A stretch of DNA of 64,000 bases from Fratercula arctica (taxonomy: Eukaryota; Chordata; Aves; Charadriiformes; Alcidae), in the NCBI GenBank assembly GCA_947846985.1, contig CANTUZ010000005.1, forward strand, positions 2,480,001 through 2,544,000, read 5' to 3'. This document shows, in pieces, positions 33,053-43,705 of this stretch. The position numbers were made by a program, and so were the translations under genes. The stretch's first letter is position 1. Every line of letters begins with the position of its first letter. The notes under the pieces were generated by a model, which worked only from the letters and a program-made list of their open reading frames with translations, searched no databases and had not been told where the DNA came from.

Positions 33053-34024
33053 ATGTTCCTTGCTGTGGAAAGAACCATTCCGGCTTGCTGGAGCCAGCCT
33101 GGTGGGACAGCATATAACAGGAGTTGGCCTCACAGGCTGCTGAGGCAGGAGGACGATGACTACAACTGGAGCGACTGTGAAGCTGGTCACTTGAGCAAAG
33201 TTCCCATGACGCTGCTCATCTGCGTCTGCGGGCTGGTGGGGAACGGGGCCGTCCTCTGGTTCCTCAGCTCCCACGTCCGCAGGAAACCCATCACCGCCTA
33301 CATCCTCAACCTGGCCGTCGCCAACTTCGCCTTCCTCCTCTCCATCGCCATTGCCCTTGTGATATTTTGCGGCCCGGAGAGCCTTTGTCACAGGCTGGGC
33401 TCACGGGGCGTGACAATTCTGTTGAACATGGCCATCCTCTTCGCTTTCACCGCCAGCGTCTACCTCCTGACGGCCTTCAGTGCCGCGATGTCTCTGTCCC
33501 TCCTCCCACCATCCCGCTGCCCCTGCCACCGCTCCTGGTGCTTCCCAGGGCTCCTGTGTGCCCTGCTCTGGGCCCTCTCCTTCCTCCTCACCCTCACCCT
33601 CTACTTCTGCCCTGCGGCGCTCAGCGTCTTCGTCCTGAGCTACCTCTTATCGGTGCTGACCCTGATGGTGTCTGGTCTAACCCTGCTTGCCAGGGTCTTG
33701 TGCTCTTCATGGCAATGTCCCCCAAGGACGCTCTGCGTTGTGGTCCTGCTGGCTGTCGTCTTCTTCCCCTTCTTCACCGCTGATTTTGGTTACTGGCTCT
33801 TGCTAAGGCTGTTTGATTTTTCTGTGTTTGTCTTTAACACCTCTCTCCTGTTGGCCTGCGTGAACAGCACCATCAACCCTGTTATTTACTTCTTGGCTGG
33901 GAGCTGTGCAGAGAAGTTCACACTCTCCGTTAGGGTTGCTTTTGAGAGGACGTTTGAAGAATTGACAGAGCCCCAAAACAGAGGCAAAACTCCCAGAGAA
34001 AACACAATGGAAGCAGCTGTTTAG
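33053..34024 (+). CDS. Divergent Mas-related GPCR (MRGPR-like), receptor 4
   Basis: A 323-residue open frame with clear MRGPR features: TM1 LLICVCGLVGNG (54-65), TM2 ILNLAVANF, TM7 NSTINPVIYFLAGSC (271-285) and tail VAFERTFEEL. Sequons at N22 and N38. Two hallmark positions are altered. The conserved TM2 aspartate (D2.50, sodium site) is N91, and the TM3 ERC motif is replaced by AMS (145-147), with ICL2 reading LPPSRCPCHRSW. The TM4-TM5 loop is about eight residues shorter than in receptor 3. The frame is fully open, which argues against simple decay, but G-protein coupling is doubtful. The ATG at 33053 follows a 3' splice site (gtccctccag, about 33014). A poly(A) signal lies at 34320. A truncated, nearly identical copy is at 40.63-41.07 kb. 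Confidence 0.83.
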   Translation: MFLAVERTIPACWSQPGGTAYNRSWPHRLLRQEDDDYNWSDCEAGHLSKVPMTLLICVCGLVGNGAVLWFLSSHVRRKPITAYILNLAVANFAFLLSIAIALVIFCGPESLCHRLGSRGVTILLNMAILFAFTASVYLLTAFSAAMSLSLLPPSRCPCHRSWCFPGLLCALLWALSFLLTLTLYFCPAALSVFVLSYLLSVLTLMVSGLTLLARVLCSSWQCPPRTLCVVVLLAVVFFPFFTADFGYWLLLRLFDFSVFVFNTSLLLACVNSTINPVIYFLAGSCAEKFTLSVRVAFERTFEELTEPQNRGKTPRENTMEAAV

Positions 34025-34319
34025 ACCTCTGTGGCTGCTCCCTGAGAGAAGGTGCTCCAGGGATGGAGGTGTCCCGTGAGCCTCGGCGAGCCAAGGAAGA
34101 TGACTTTGGTGTGGGTCTGGCTGCAACTGAATGGAATTAGTTGCAGGACAAGGAACCATGCTGGGTGGCATGGGAACTCCTGCCTGGGGTGGACACTGGA
34201 TGATGTGGTGAAATACCCATCGAAACCTTTTGTTTTGAAACCTTTGCTTGGAATCTGTTGTATCCAACAGGTCTGAGCTTCCCCTGCCTCAACAATGAGC
34301 TTGCTCTACCCTGCGCACG

Positions 34320-34325
34320 ATTAAA
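34320..34325 (+). terminator. Candidate poly(A) signal of receptor 4 (ATTAAA)
   Basis: ATTAAA about 300 nt after the receptor 4 stop codon. Confidence 0.45.
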
Positions 34326-34389
34326 ACGGAGCCATGGAGGCTCTTAGCTCCTGCCAGTGGTTTTTCTGGTGTGTTTGCTTAAGAACAAA

Positions 34390-34565
34390 GGGTGGGTGGA
34401 TAAGAAAGCTTGGCACAGCAGGGCAGGACAATTGCTGGGCAAAGCCTTGTGTGTCCATCTCCAGCGGGTGCCAAACCGTGTGAAGAACATGTGGAGCTTC
34501 ACATTCAGCTTTGTTACCGGGCAAGTAGGCATGCGCTTGGGATCACCCCTGGAAGACTTTCAGCA
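34390..34565 (+). repeat. Low-copy duplicated segment, copy A (partner at 41066-41240)
   Basis: The segment from 'gggtggataagaaagcttgg' onward matches 41066-41240 at roughly 80% by eye. In copy B this sequence directly abuts the truncated receptor 4 copy. Confidence 0.75.
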
Positions 34566-34837
34566 CTTGTTGGCAGCTCCACTGCCGTGGTTTGGCTCAG
34601 CTGGAGGCTTCTTACAGTGAGACACATCTCTGCTTACTGCAGGCATCCCAGAGAGATGTCGTCTGCTGCCCAGGTCCCTCCCAGAACGGATGAGGAGGTC
34701 GTGGCACCGCCAACAGATGGCTCATCCCAACTATTGTAGGCACCTACCTTAGGATGAGGTGCCTCATGCTCTAAGGGTACCTGTGCTCCTCATAGACATG
34801 ACAGAGGCTTTAGAATGAGAGGAAATGAGCCATCTGT

Positions 34838-35463
34838 GTGCTGGTAGCCCAGAACCCCCCCCCGCAGCCTGGGCTGCATCCCCAGCAGTGTGGGCAGCAG
34901 GGCGAGGGGGGGATTCTGCCCCTCTGCTCCGCTCTGTGAGACCCCCCTGCAGCGCTGCCTCCAGCTCTGGGGCACCAACAGCAGAAGGACACGGAGCTGT
35001 TGGAGCGGGGCCAGAGGAGGCCCCGGAGATGCTGGGAGGGCTGGAGCCCCTCTGCTGGGAGGACAGGCTGAGAGAGCTGGGGGGGTTCAGCCTGGAGAAG
35101 AGAAGGCTCCGGGGAGACCTTCCAGCCCCTGCCAGTCCCTCAAGGGGCTCCAGGAAAGCTGGGGAGGGACTCTGGATCAGGGAGGGGAGCCATGGGACGA
35201 GGGGGAAGGGTTTTCCACTGCAAGAGGGAAGGTTTAGATGAGATAATAGGAAGAAATTTTTCACTCTTGGGGTGGTGAGCCCCTGGCCCCGGTTGCCCAG
35301 AGAAGCTGTGGCTGCCCCATCCCTGGAGGGGTTCAAGGCCAGGTTGGACGGGGCTTGGAGCAACCTGGGCTGGTGGGAGGTGTCCCGGCCCAGGGCAGGG
35401 GGTGGCACTGGATGATCTTTGAGGTCCCTTCCAACCCAAACCATTCTGTGATTCCGTGATTTT
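34838..35463 (+). mobile_element. CR1 LINE 3' fragment, plus orientation
   Basis: Same CR1 subfamily and nearly the same 5' truncation point as the 21.6-22.2 kb copy, ending 'ccattctgtgattccgtgatt'. Confidence 0.9.
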
Positions 35464-35717
35464 CTGACAGAGTGGAGTCAGCCTTGTTCTGGTCACCAGT
35501 GACAAGCTCTGCAGTGAAGCCCGGTTGCTGTTTATTCAACAGACTTTGGGGTCAGAGTTACCATGTTGGAAACAAAAGAAAGAAATCCAAATTTAATGTT
35601 GGAGTAGTAACAAAAAGACGCCTTAGGTTGGTAACTAGAAAATGGCCAGTACACTCAGACTTTTGGAGTGTACGGTTAGTCACTGAAAGCTGTGCAGAGG
35701 AGCTGCTCAGCTCCTCC

Positions 35718-35845
35718 AGAGTTTGGCCAGGTTCAGGATGGAGGCAGCAAAGGGCTTCCTCTTGATGCTGAAACTGGGGAACCAAAGGATGGCCCCAGTA
35801 CCCGTCAGCCCGCACAGGCAGATGAGCACTGTGATGCTCCTAATT
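35718..35845 (-). pseudogene. Mas-related GPCR relic (TM1-TM2 only)
   Basis: On the minus strand a short frame reads VLICLCGLTGTGAILWF, then KRKPFAASILNLAK, and ends at a stop. This is the TM1, first intracellular loop and TM2 start of an MRGPR. The signature GLVGNG has become GLTGTG and no further receptor sequence follows on either side. It is a fragment of a lost receptor copy, shorter than any functional unit. Confidence 0.8.
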
Positions 35846-36533
35846 TCTACAAAATTAAGTGGCCCATACATTTGGTTATATTAATTTCTGCATTTCAGGC
35901 TCTTTTTGGCCATGGAGCCAGAGGCGCAATGAATGGAATTACTATGAAATCTTTGATGCGAGCCAAGAGAATACAGGAATTAGTGTCTCTGACTTGCCAA
36001 GACCATCTGATCTGATAATCCCCTGTCTTGCTTCATGACACGGCATGGGGCTGTGTTTGGGGAGTGTTTGGTGAGCTGTGTCAGAGCAGGTTCCCATCGC
36101 AGCCTCTGCAGCTGGTATTTGCCCGCTGTGCTTTTCTCTGGCATCAGAGAGGTGATCTTTGCCACCAGACATCCTGAGTTGCACGTTGTTATCTCGCTCA
36201 TCACCTTGAAATGGTTCCTTGCCAAAATCGGTGCCTTTCCTGGAGACATCTCCCCTTACAAGTTTGGAGGACAGGGTATCATAGCCTGGGCTGAAGTCAG
36301 GCAAAAGAGGCTGAAGCCTCCTTTGGAATGCTTTTGTGGACAAAACTTTTGTGGAGATATTGAAAACTGAAATGTCTTCAAATCCGCTCCTGGTTTTCCT
36401 ATAGGGACTGATAGGAGCAGGGCTGGAGCAGATTCCCTGCCCCCTTGCAGGGACATTTACTGTCCTGTCCAGTCCCTGAGAGACCCCAGCAGGGAGATGG
36501 CAACCTCCAAAATACAATGGCTCGTCATCCAGA

Positions 36534-36722
36534 CATAGTCTGTTGCAAAAAGCCGTGTTCCCCTGGAGCAGAGCTGGAAAGCAGCACCTTACGTGAAATT
36601 CTTGTCACGAGCGTGAGTGCCAGGAACGCGCCACTTGTAATCCCTCGGCGCTAACGAACCCGTACTTTTCTCAGAATGATTTAACCCTGGAATGAAACAG
36701 TGCGACAAATTCCCACTTCAAG
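36534..36722 (+). repeat. Duplicated 190-bp segment, copy A (partner at 41964-42152)
   Basis: Begins 'catagtctgttgcaaaaagc' and runs to 'cccacttcaa'; it is close to identical with 41964-42152. Same orientation, offset 5430 bp. No coding function seen. Confidence 0.88.
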
Positions 36723-36814
36723 TACCAAAGTTCTGCAAAGGCAGGCTTGCCAGGAGGAAGCGTCTGGTGATGGCTGCCCAGGCAACCAACTTTGATTTGA
36801 TCTCCTCATCCAGA

Positions 36815-37200
36815 CATCACGTCCCGTGGTCAGGAGACTCCCCTCACAGTCTCATCCCATCGGCAACAGCTTCCCCTCACATGTCCCATGGACGGCGATC
36901 TTGTCAGTAGGAGTTGGCCACGTCAACCCCTTCCTCTCCTCCTGCTGTTCTCCAGTGTTGTCCCACCATGCGAGGGGCTCCTGGCTTTCCCTGTGTGTAC
37001 CTGGTGCTGGACCAGGAGACCCTCCACATGGGGAAATCCCCAGGGTGTGGATTTGCAACAGCACAAGGGCTTCACCCGCTGCGTCTGATTCTTGTCTCAC
37101 CGAACCTCATTCATCAGCACCGTGCAGACAGCTCACCTGTCTCCGCATTTCCTTTGCTTTCCCATTCTCTCTTTTGCTTTTTTGCTTTCTCTCTCCCTTT
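36815..37200 (+). repeat. Triplicated low-copy block, copy A
   Basis: Matches 43035-43510 and, for its first half, 45354-45540. All copies contain 'cccatggacggcgatcttg' and a 3' splice-site-like stretch. Copies A and B share an open frame starting ATGCG just after it (at about 36968 and 43188); copy C has ACG in place of that ATG. No protein family is recognised, so I annotate it as a duplicated block, not a gene. Confidence 0.8.
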
Positions 37201-37893
37201 CTTGCTCATCCCAGGAAAGACACCTGGGAGTCCTGGGGGACAACAGGGTGACCATGAGCCAGCAATGTGCCCTTGCGGCCAAGAAGGCCAATGGCATCCT
37301 GGGGGGCATCAAGAAGAGCGTGGCCAGCAGGTGGAGGGAGGTCATCCTCCCCCTCTGCTCTGCCCTGGGGAGGCCACGGCTGGAGCGCTGGGTCCAGTTC
37401 TGGGCTCCCCAGTTCCAGAAGGACAGGGAACTGCTGGAGAGGGGACAGCAGAGGGCTATGAAGACAATGAGGGCACTGGAACATCTCTCTGATGAAGAAA
37501 GGCTGAGGGATTTGGGTCCCTTCAGTCTGGAAAAAAGACGGCTGAGGGGGGACCTTATCAACGCTTGTAAATACTGAAAGGGGGGGTGTCAGGAGGATGG
37601 GGCCAGGCTCTTCTCAGTGGTGCCCAGGGACAGGACAAGGGGTAACGGGCACAAACTTGACCATGGGAAGTTCCATCTCAACATGAGGAGGAACTTCTTT
37701 GCTGTGAGGGTGGCAGAGCCCTGGCACAGGCTGCCCAGAGAGGTGGTGGAGTCTCCGTCTCTGGAGACATTCCAACCCCGCCTGGAGGCGTTCCTGTGCC
37801 ACCTGCTCTGGGTGACCCTGCTCTGGCCGGGGGTTGGAGGGGATGATCTCCAGAGGTGCCTTCCAACCCTATGGTTCTATGATTCTATGATTT
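37200..37893 (+). mobile_element. CR1 LINE 3' fragment inserted in duplicated block A
   Basis: A CR1 of a different subfamily from most others here (peptide NACKY after LRGDLI), ending with two perfect 'attctatg' units. It interrupts a CT-rich segment that is continuous in the paralogous block at about 43.49-43.53 kb, so the empty site is preserved within the window. Confidence 0.9.
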
Positions 37894-38092
37894 CCTTTCT
37901 CTCTATCTCTGCATCTCTCTCTCTTTCTCTCATTCTCTCGTTCTCTCTTTCTTTCCTCATTTCCTTCTGTCTTTCTCTTTCTTTCGCAGTCTCTTTTCCC
38001 CTATACATTATTCTTTACACCACTAATCCCCCCATCACCCACCAGAACCCCTTGGTTTGCCCATTTTTACAACCCATTTTGCAGAGCACATG
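37894..38092 (+). repeat. Duplicated block A, distal part (partner at about 43515-43705)
   Basis: CT-rich stretch followed by 'cccccatcacccaccagaac' up to 'cattttgcagagc', matching 43515-43705 closely. Similarity stops at 38092, where retroviral sequence begins soon after. Confidence 0.85.
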
Positions 38093-38099
38093 AAGAGCA

Positions 38100-40625
38100 G
38101 ATGCATAGATTGTAAGGGTATGATTGCCCAGGAATTTCATTGTTCTGGGTCCCTCTCTGAAGACACCCAGTCCTTGCTGCTGTACCACTGGAATAAATTA
38201 TTTATTTGGAGGATTTTTGCCTGAGACTCGGCTGTGGGGAAACTGGGGCAAAGACACTTCTGTAACAGTTCGGCACCGCAGGTGGGACCCTAGGCCACCA
38301 CCTTTGGATCCTCTCGTCTCCAAACATCTGACTGTTGGCATTGAGTGAGCTCACCTAGGACCTTTGGAGTGGGAGGTGCTGAAGGGCGGGTGTGACAATT
38401 CGCTAAGCAGAAAATAGTGTAGGGAGTTTGAGTCTCTCTCGGTATCAGGGTGAGTTCGAGTCTCTCCCGTGTCGCAGCTTTAGGCAGTGTGCCTCCTGAT
38501 CAGCGTAAGGTGCACGTGGTAGTGCCTCGGGGTTCAAGTCCCTTTTAGTGGTGGAAAATGATGGGATATAAACCCAGCGTAGAGGAGGGGCTGAGGTAGA
38601 GCAAAACTGGGGAAGAATTTATGCTACAGCAAGCCTATCAAAAAAGCACGCAGTTACCCTGTGCAAAGAAGGCTGGCCATTTATAACCGGAGGTGGAAAC
38701 TCAGCAGAACGGTGGCCACCGCAAGGGACCTTTGGTCAGCACAGCCTTACCTTTCTGTGACATCGCCTAGGGGATCGGTTCCCAGGACAAACGGATTACT
38801 GGGATGACTGAACACTAGGGAGGAAACACCCAAGTCTGAGGTGTGGGATGAACGAGGCATCGCCAAAGGTAACGCTTGCAGTAGCGGAGGCTACTGCCCC
38901 GGACGAAGCCTCAGATAATATCACAACCGCGTCCGCTCCACCTTAGATATCTACTGCTCCTTCTCTGTCTTCTGATTCCACTCCGCCGGCTGCCGGACTC
39001 TTATCCTATGACTTTTAATGTCTTACCTAATCCTGCTGCTGTGCTACTGGGAGGTGGCGGGGTTCGCCCTGAGTGGCACGTATTTACCGATCAGCCTTAG
39101 AATCCTAGCGATTGAGCTTCATGGGGGAGTAAAATGACGAGACCGAGAGAGGATGCAGAAAAATGTGCTCAGTTGTTTTCTAATATATGCACAGGGTATA
39201 ACCCGAACTGGGGAGATACCCAAGTACTTTTAAGAGAATTGTTTCGGCCAGATGAATGGGAAAAGATAGTTGAGAAAGATGCAGAAGTAGCACAACAAGC
39301 TGGGGGAGTAGAATGCCCTGGCCGGCAAATCATCCAAATTGGGATTCAAATAATGCAGGAGAGAGAGCCGCCTGCCAAACTGCACTCCGAAATTTAGTAG
39401 AAGCAATTAGGGCATGCAGAGAATTGGGGGTAACTTGGGCTAAGGTACAGGAGTGCAAAGACTAGATGAACATCCTAGTGATTTTTGGGCCCAATTCCGA
39501 CAAGCTTTGTTGAAATATGGGGGAATGACCACTGTTGTGGTTTAACCCCAGCCAGCAGCAAGGACCACGCAGCCACTTGCTCACTCCCCCTTCCCTCCCC
39601 CCCAAGAAGGGTGGGGAGAAGAGGGAGAAAAGGAGGGGAAAGGGGGAAAAAAGACCCTTGTGGGTTGAGATAAAGACAGTTTAACAGAATAATAACGGAA
39701 AAGGAAAATAACAATAATAATAATGGCAAAAAAATATACAAGACATCACCTGGTGAACTGGTTGCCCAGCTCCTCTCGAGCAGTGATCACAGATTCCTGC
39801 CCCCCAGCCAACCCCCATTTCCATACCGAGCAGGACGTCTATGGTACAGAATGTTCCTCTGCCCATTCCACTGTTGCCCATGCTCCTTCTCAGCTTCTAT
39901 GGGAAGCTGAAAAAAAGGCCTGGAATAATATAAACATCCCCTGGCAACAACTAAAGCAATATGCGTTATCGACATTCTTTTCATCCCAAATCTGAAACAC
40001 GGCAGCCACTAGAAAGAAAATGAACTCTATCCCAGCTGAAACCAGGACAGACCTCACAAAATCTTAACGAAGCGCTCGCAATTAGTGTCTCTGTGGATCA
40101 GGCAGCCACATGATATACAGAAATAGTTTAAAGAACACATGCCCGGATGGCAGGGGGAGAATTTGCAGAAGCTTTTGAGTGTTGCTTTCTTTGTATATGA
40201 TGGGCGTGAGGAAAGGCAGAAAGCTGAGCAGATTAAAGAAAGACAGAAAGTGAAAGATCAAGAGGCAAATTTTCTGGCCACGGCTTTGGCAAGGTTCTTG
40301 CCAGGCAGAAACAGGGGCTGAGGGGGAAGAAGACCGGGTATAGGGTCTGGAGTAAAACTGGAAAGAAGGCAAAGGGGAATGAGAAGGAATGATGGAAGAG
40401 ACTGTTACTGTTGTGGGAGCTTCAGACACATGCAAAGGGATTGCCCATTCCAGCCGCGGGGATGGATGAGGGAAGGAAACTATCACGGGAGCAAACTGCC
40501 CCGGGAGGATTCGCAGTCATGACGACTGGAGGAAAGGGACCCTGTGGATCTTGGGGTGGAACTGGAAGAATTAGAAATTTTTAATATGTGGGAAACACAA
40601 TTATATCAACGGGGACATATTATGG
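38100..40625 (+). mobile_element. Endogenous retrovirus remnant: LTR end, leader and partial gag
   Basis: An old, defective provirus in plus orientation. A poly(A)-containing LTR 3' end (AATAAA near 38192) finishes around 38.26 kb and is followed by a possible primer-binding site that I cannot assign to a tRNA. A gag-like frame is present at about 39134-39397 (capsid-type residues such as YNPNW and LFRPDEW), with stops afterwards. Further right, a Cys-His zinc knuckle of the CX2CX4HX4C nucleocapsid type lies at 40403-40444. Gag is interrupted by a solo LTR at 39533-40049 and by stop codons. No pol or env is seen; retroviral sequence ends near 40.62 kb at the start of the truncated receptor copy. 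It cannot produce virus. Confidence 0.82.
39533..40049 (+). mobile_element. Solo LTR nested in the gag remnant
   Basis: A 517-bp element starting TGTTGTGGTTTAACCCC and ending AACCAGGACA, the ends of a common avian ERV LTR group. It has TG...CA termini and a 6-bp flanking repeat with one mismatch (gaccac at 39527-39532, gacctc at 40050-40055). Gag-like sequence continues on both sides, so this LTR came later than the host provirus. Confidence 0.85.
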
Positions 40626-40628
40626 CCC

Positions 40629-41065
40629 AGAGAGCCTTTGTCACAGGCTGGGCTCACGGGGCGTGACAATTCTGTTGAACATGGCCATCCTCTTTGCTTT
40701 CACCGCCAGCGTCTACCTCCTGACGGCCTTCAGTGCCGTGATGTCTCTGTCCCTCCTCCCACCATCCCGCTGCCCCTGCCACCGCTCCTGGTGCTTCCCA
40801 GGGCTCCTGTGTGCCCTGCTCTGGGCCCTCTCCTTCCTCCTCACCCTCACCCTCTACTTCTGCCCTGCGGCGCTCAGCGTCTTCGTCCTGAGCTACCTCT
40901 TATCGGTGCTGACCCTGATGGTGTCTGGTCTAACCCTGCTTGCCAGGGTCTTGTGCTCTTCATGGCAATGTCCCCCAAGGACGCTCTGCGTTGTGGTCCT
41001 GCTGGCTGTCGTCTTCTTCCCCTTCTTCACCGCTGATTTTGGTTACTGGCTCTTGCTAAGGCTGT
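40629..41065 (+). pseudogene. Truncated near-identical copy of receptor 4
   Basis: Matches 33376-33812 (offset 7253) with about three differences in 437 bp. It covers the end of TM2/ECL1 through TM6 and lacks the N-terminus, TM1, most of TM2, TM7 and the tail. At 41065 it jumps to sequence equivalent to 34390 onward, skipping about 580 bp of the source locus. An open frame runs across from retroviral sequence through the receptor part into the downstream block, but it is a chance fusion and not a plausible receptor. Confidence 0.9.
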
Positions 41066-41240
41066 GGGTGGATAAGAAAGCTTGGCACAGCACGGCAGAG
41101 CAGCTCCTGGACAAAGCCTTGTGTGCGTATCTCAAGGGGGTGCCAAACCATGTGGAGATTATGTGGAGCCTTCACATTCAGTTCTGTTACCAGGCAAATC
41201 ACCACATGTTTGGGATCGCCCCTGGAAGGCTTTCCCTGAA
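41066..41240 (+). repeat. Low-copy duplicated segment, copy B (partner at 34390-34565)
   Basis: Similar to 34390-34565 at about 80% by eye, clearly lower than the receptor part immediately to its left. Confidence 0.75.
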
Positions 41241-42821
41241 ATGCGTTGCCTGTGCTGCAGGCTGAGCTTTGTCCGCACATCACGTGGGTCATCTGCACGC
41301 AAGCGGTGTTGACTGGAACCGCCTCTGGTGGTTCCTCTGACTTTTCTCCGGGCTGTCTTCCTGGTTCGCTTGAGGAGATGCCATTTCGCAACCATAACCT
41401 GAGGTCTGTATCCATTTGTGGTGTGTTTGCTCCTCTTCTAGAAAAACACGAGGAGTGGGGTTAAAATGAAACAACCCCGAAAGCACAGCCCTGCCTGAAG
41501 ACCCTGTGGCTCTCAGCCCTTGCTATCAAGGAGCTTGGGGGGGGTGCGGGGGGGGTACACCGGCTCTCTTTTGCCTGTGAACTAAGCCACCAACAAACCA
41601 TTGCTTTTGAGCTGGTTTTCTTTCCTGGTGTGGCTCCCCACCAGGCTGTTCTAACTTTAGGACGAGCACAAGGGGAAGATTGAGAAGATGCTGCTGGCAG
41701 GGAGAGGGTGGAGGGAGAAAAGGCATTTAGCAGCACAGACCCAGGCCTGGGTGCAGCGCAGGACCCGGGATGGTGACAGAAGTTTCTCTGCCCTTTGGCT
41801 TGTCCCTCAGCCCAGGGCTACACGCCACCAGAGAGGCTGGAATGGAAATCGATCACTTGGGACAGTACAGGTAGAGAGCCATGATAACTAAACCCATTAA
41901 AACCCTCTGGTAAAAACAAGAAGCGCAAAACGGTGGTGGCCTGGGTCGCGTCACCCAGCCGTACATAGTCTGTTGCAAAAAGCCGTGTTCCCCCGGAGCG
42001 GAGCCGGAAAGCAGCACCTCGCGTGAAATTCTTAGCACGAGCGTGAATGCCGGGAACGTGCCACTTATAATCCCCTGGCGCTATCGAACCTGTACTTTTC
42101 TCAGAACGATTTAACCCTGGAATTAAACAGTGTGACAAATTCCCACTTCAAGAGAATGCTCTTGTTTCTTCTCCAGCTCTGCAGCCCTACCTGATGTTGG
42201 TTTGTTCATCTTCCCATCGGCCAGGAGTGCAGGGTCGGCTGCAAGACCCAAGAGCAAGGATGCTCCGTGCAATGCATACCCCTCTCCTGCCATCTAGAGG
42301 CATCAACCCCGCAGATATTTGTGAAATTACCGCCAACCCCGTGTTGGATGTGTCCCCGCAGCCTTCCAAGAGCGGGTCTTGGGGTAGTCTGTGCAGTCCC
42401 GGAGAAGGCAGAAGGGTTCAGCTGGGCTGGGAAGGGGATTTTGGTGGGGGTGAGCTGCCAGCTAGCCTCTTCACGAGGGTATCCTGCTCGGCTTCCAGGA
42501 CTAAGTGTCTCTCCAAGGAGTCTTCACCCTCCACCTCCCACCACGGTAACAATACACATAGAGGTACGGCCAGCTCTGCCGACACAGTGCCTCCATGTTG
42601 AGGGAACCAGGGTGAGGAGGGGGCTGCACTTCCCCACGGACAAGCCACACGGCTGCTTCCCACGGCAGCAATGGCCTCTACTCCTTGCTCAGCCTTTCAC
42701 TTCAGCGTGGGCCCCCTTGACCCCCTTGGCTTGCCCATTTTTGCAATCCTTTCTACAATCCAGCATTGCTTGGATAACAGAGGTGGCCACAGCTCCCCAA
42801 GGGCCTAATTATGTCCCTGGT
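41241..42821. other. Intergenic with one duplicated segment
   Basis: No gene recognised. 41964-42152 is copy B of the 190-bp segment at 36534-36722; the rest appears single-copy within the window. Confidence 0.45.
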
Positions 42822-43705
42822 CAGGAGGCATCTCCCACCTGCCTGTCCCCAGCCTCTACCTCCTGGTTCTCCTGGGAACAGGGCTGCTGAAGGAGCTCCA
42901 GCACAAAAAGCCTCTGTGGGGCCAGGCTCACCAGAAGAAAGGGGTGGATGATGCAGGGGCCACCCTGTTCTGCTTCAGCTTCCTCTCTTGCACCTGAAGG
43001 AGCAGACCATCAGAACAGAGACCACCAGAACAGAGATCACGTCCTGTGGTCAGGAGGCTCTCCTCACAATCTCATCCCATCAGTGACAGCTGCCCCTCGC
43101 ATGTCCCATGGACGGCGATCTTGCCAGTAGGAGTTGGCCACGTCAACTCCTTCCTCTCCTCCTGCTGTTCTCCAGTGTTGTCCCACCATGCGAGTGGCCT
43201 CTGGTGTTTGCTGTGTGTACCTGGCGCTGGACCAGGAGACCCTCCACATGGGGAAATCCCCAGGGTGTGGACTTGCAACAGCACAAGGGTTTCACCCGCT
43301 GCGTCTGATGAAACTGCCCAGGCGTGTGGCCTTAGAGATTGCGCCTGTGGGTTCCATGGGGCTGCAAATGGGATTTTATCTGCCCGGTTCTTGTCTCACC
43401 AAACCTCATCCATCAGCACCGTGCAGACAGCTCACTTGGCTCTGGATTGCCTTTGCTTTCCCATTCTCTCTCTTGCTTTTTTGCTTTCTCTCCTCCTTTG
43501 TTTCTCATTTTCTCTCTTTCACTGCATCTCTCTCTCTTTCTCTCATTCTCTCTTTCTTTCCTCGTTTCCTTCTGTCTTTCTCTTTCTTTTGCATTCTCCA
43601 AACTGTAATTTTCCCCTATGCCTTATTCTCTACACCACTAATCCCCCCATCACCCACCAGAACCCCTTGGTTTGCCCATTTTTACAACCCATTTTGCAGA
43701 GCCCT
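42822..43705 (+). repeat. Triplicated low-copy block, copy B
   Basis: 42822-43050 resembles 45158-45365; 43035-43510 resembles 36815-37200; 43515-43705 resembles 37894-38092. This copy lacks the CR1 found in copy A and so shows the pre-insertion state. Confidence 0.82.

Noticed and set aside
21580..35463. Repeated frames containing [18 protein letters not shown] as a conserved small gene family
   Set aside because: These are CR1 retrotransposon 3' ends in both orientations.
40588..41265. 225-codon frame as a functional short receptor
   Set aside because: Joins retroviral sequence, TM3-TM6 of a receptor and an unrelated block; lacks TM1 and TM7.
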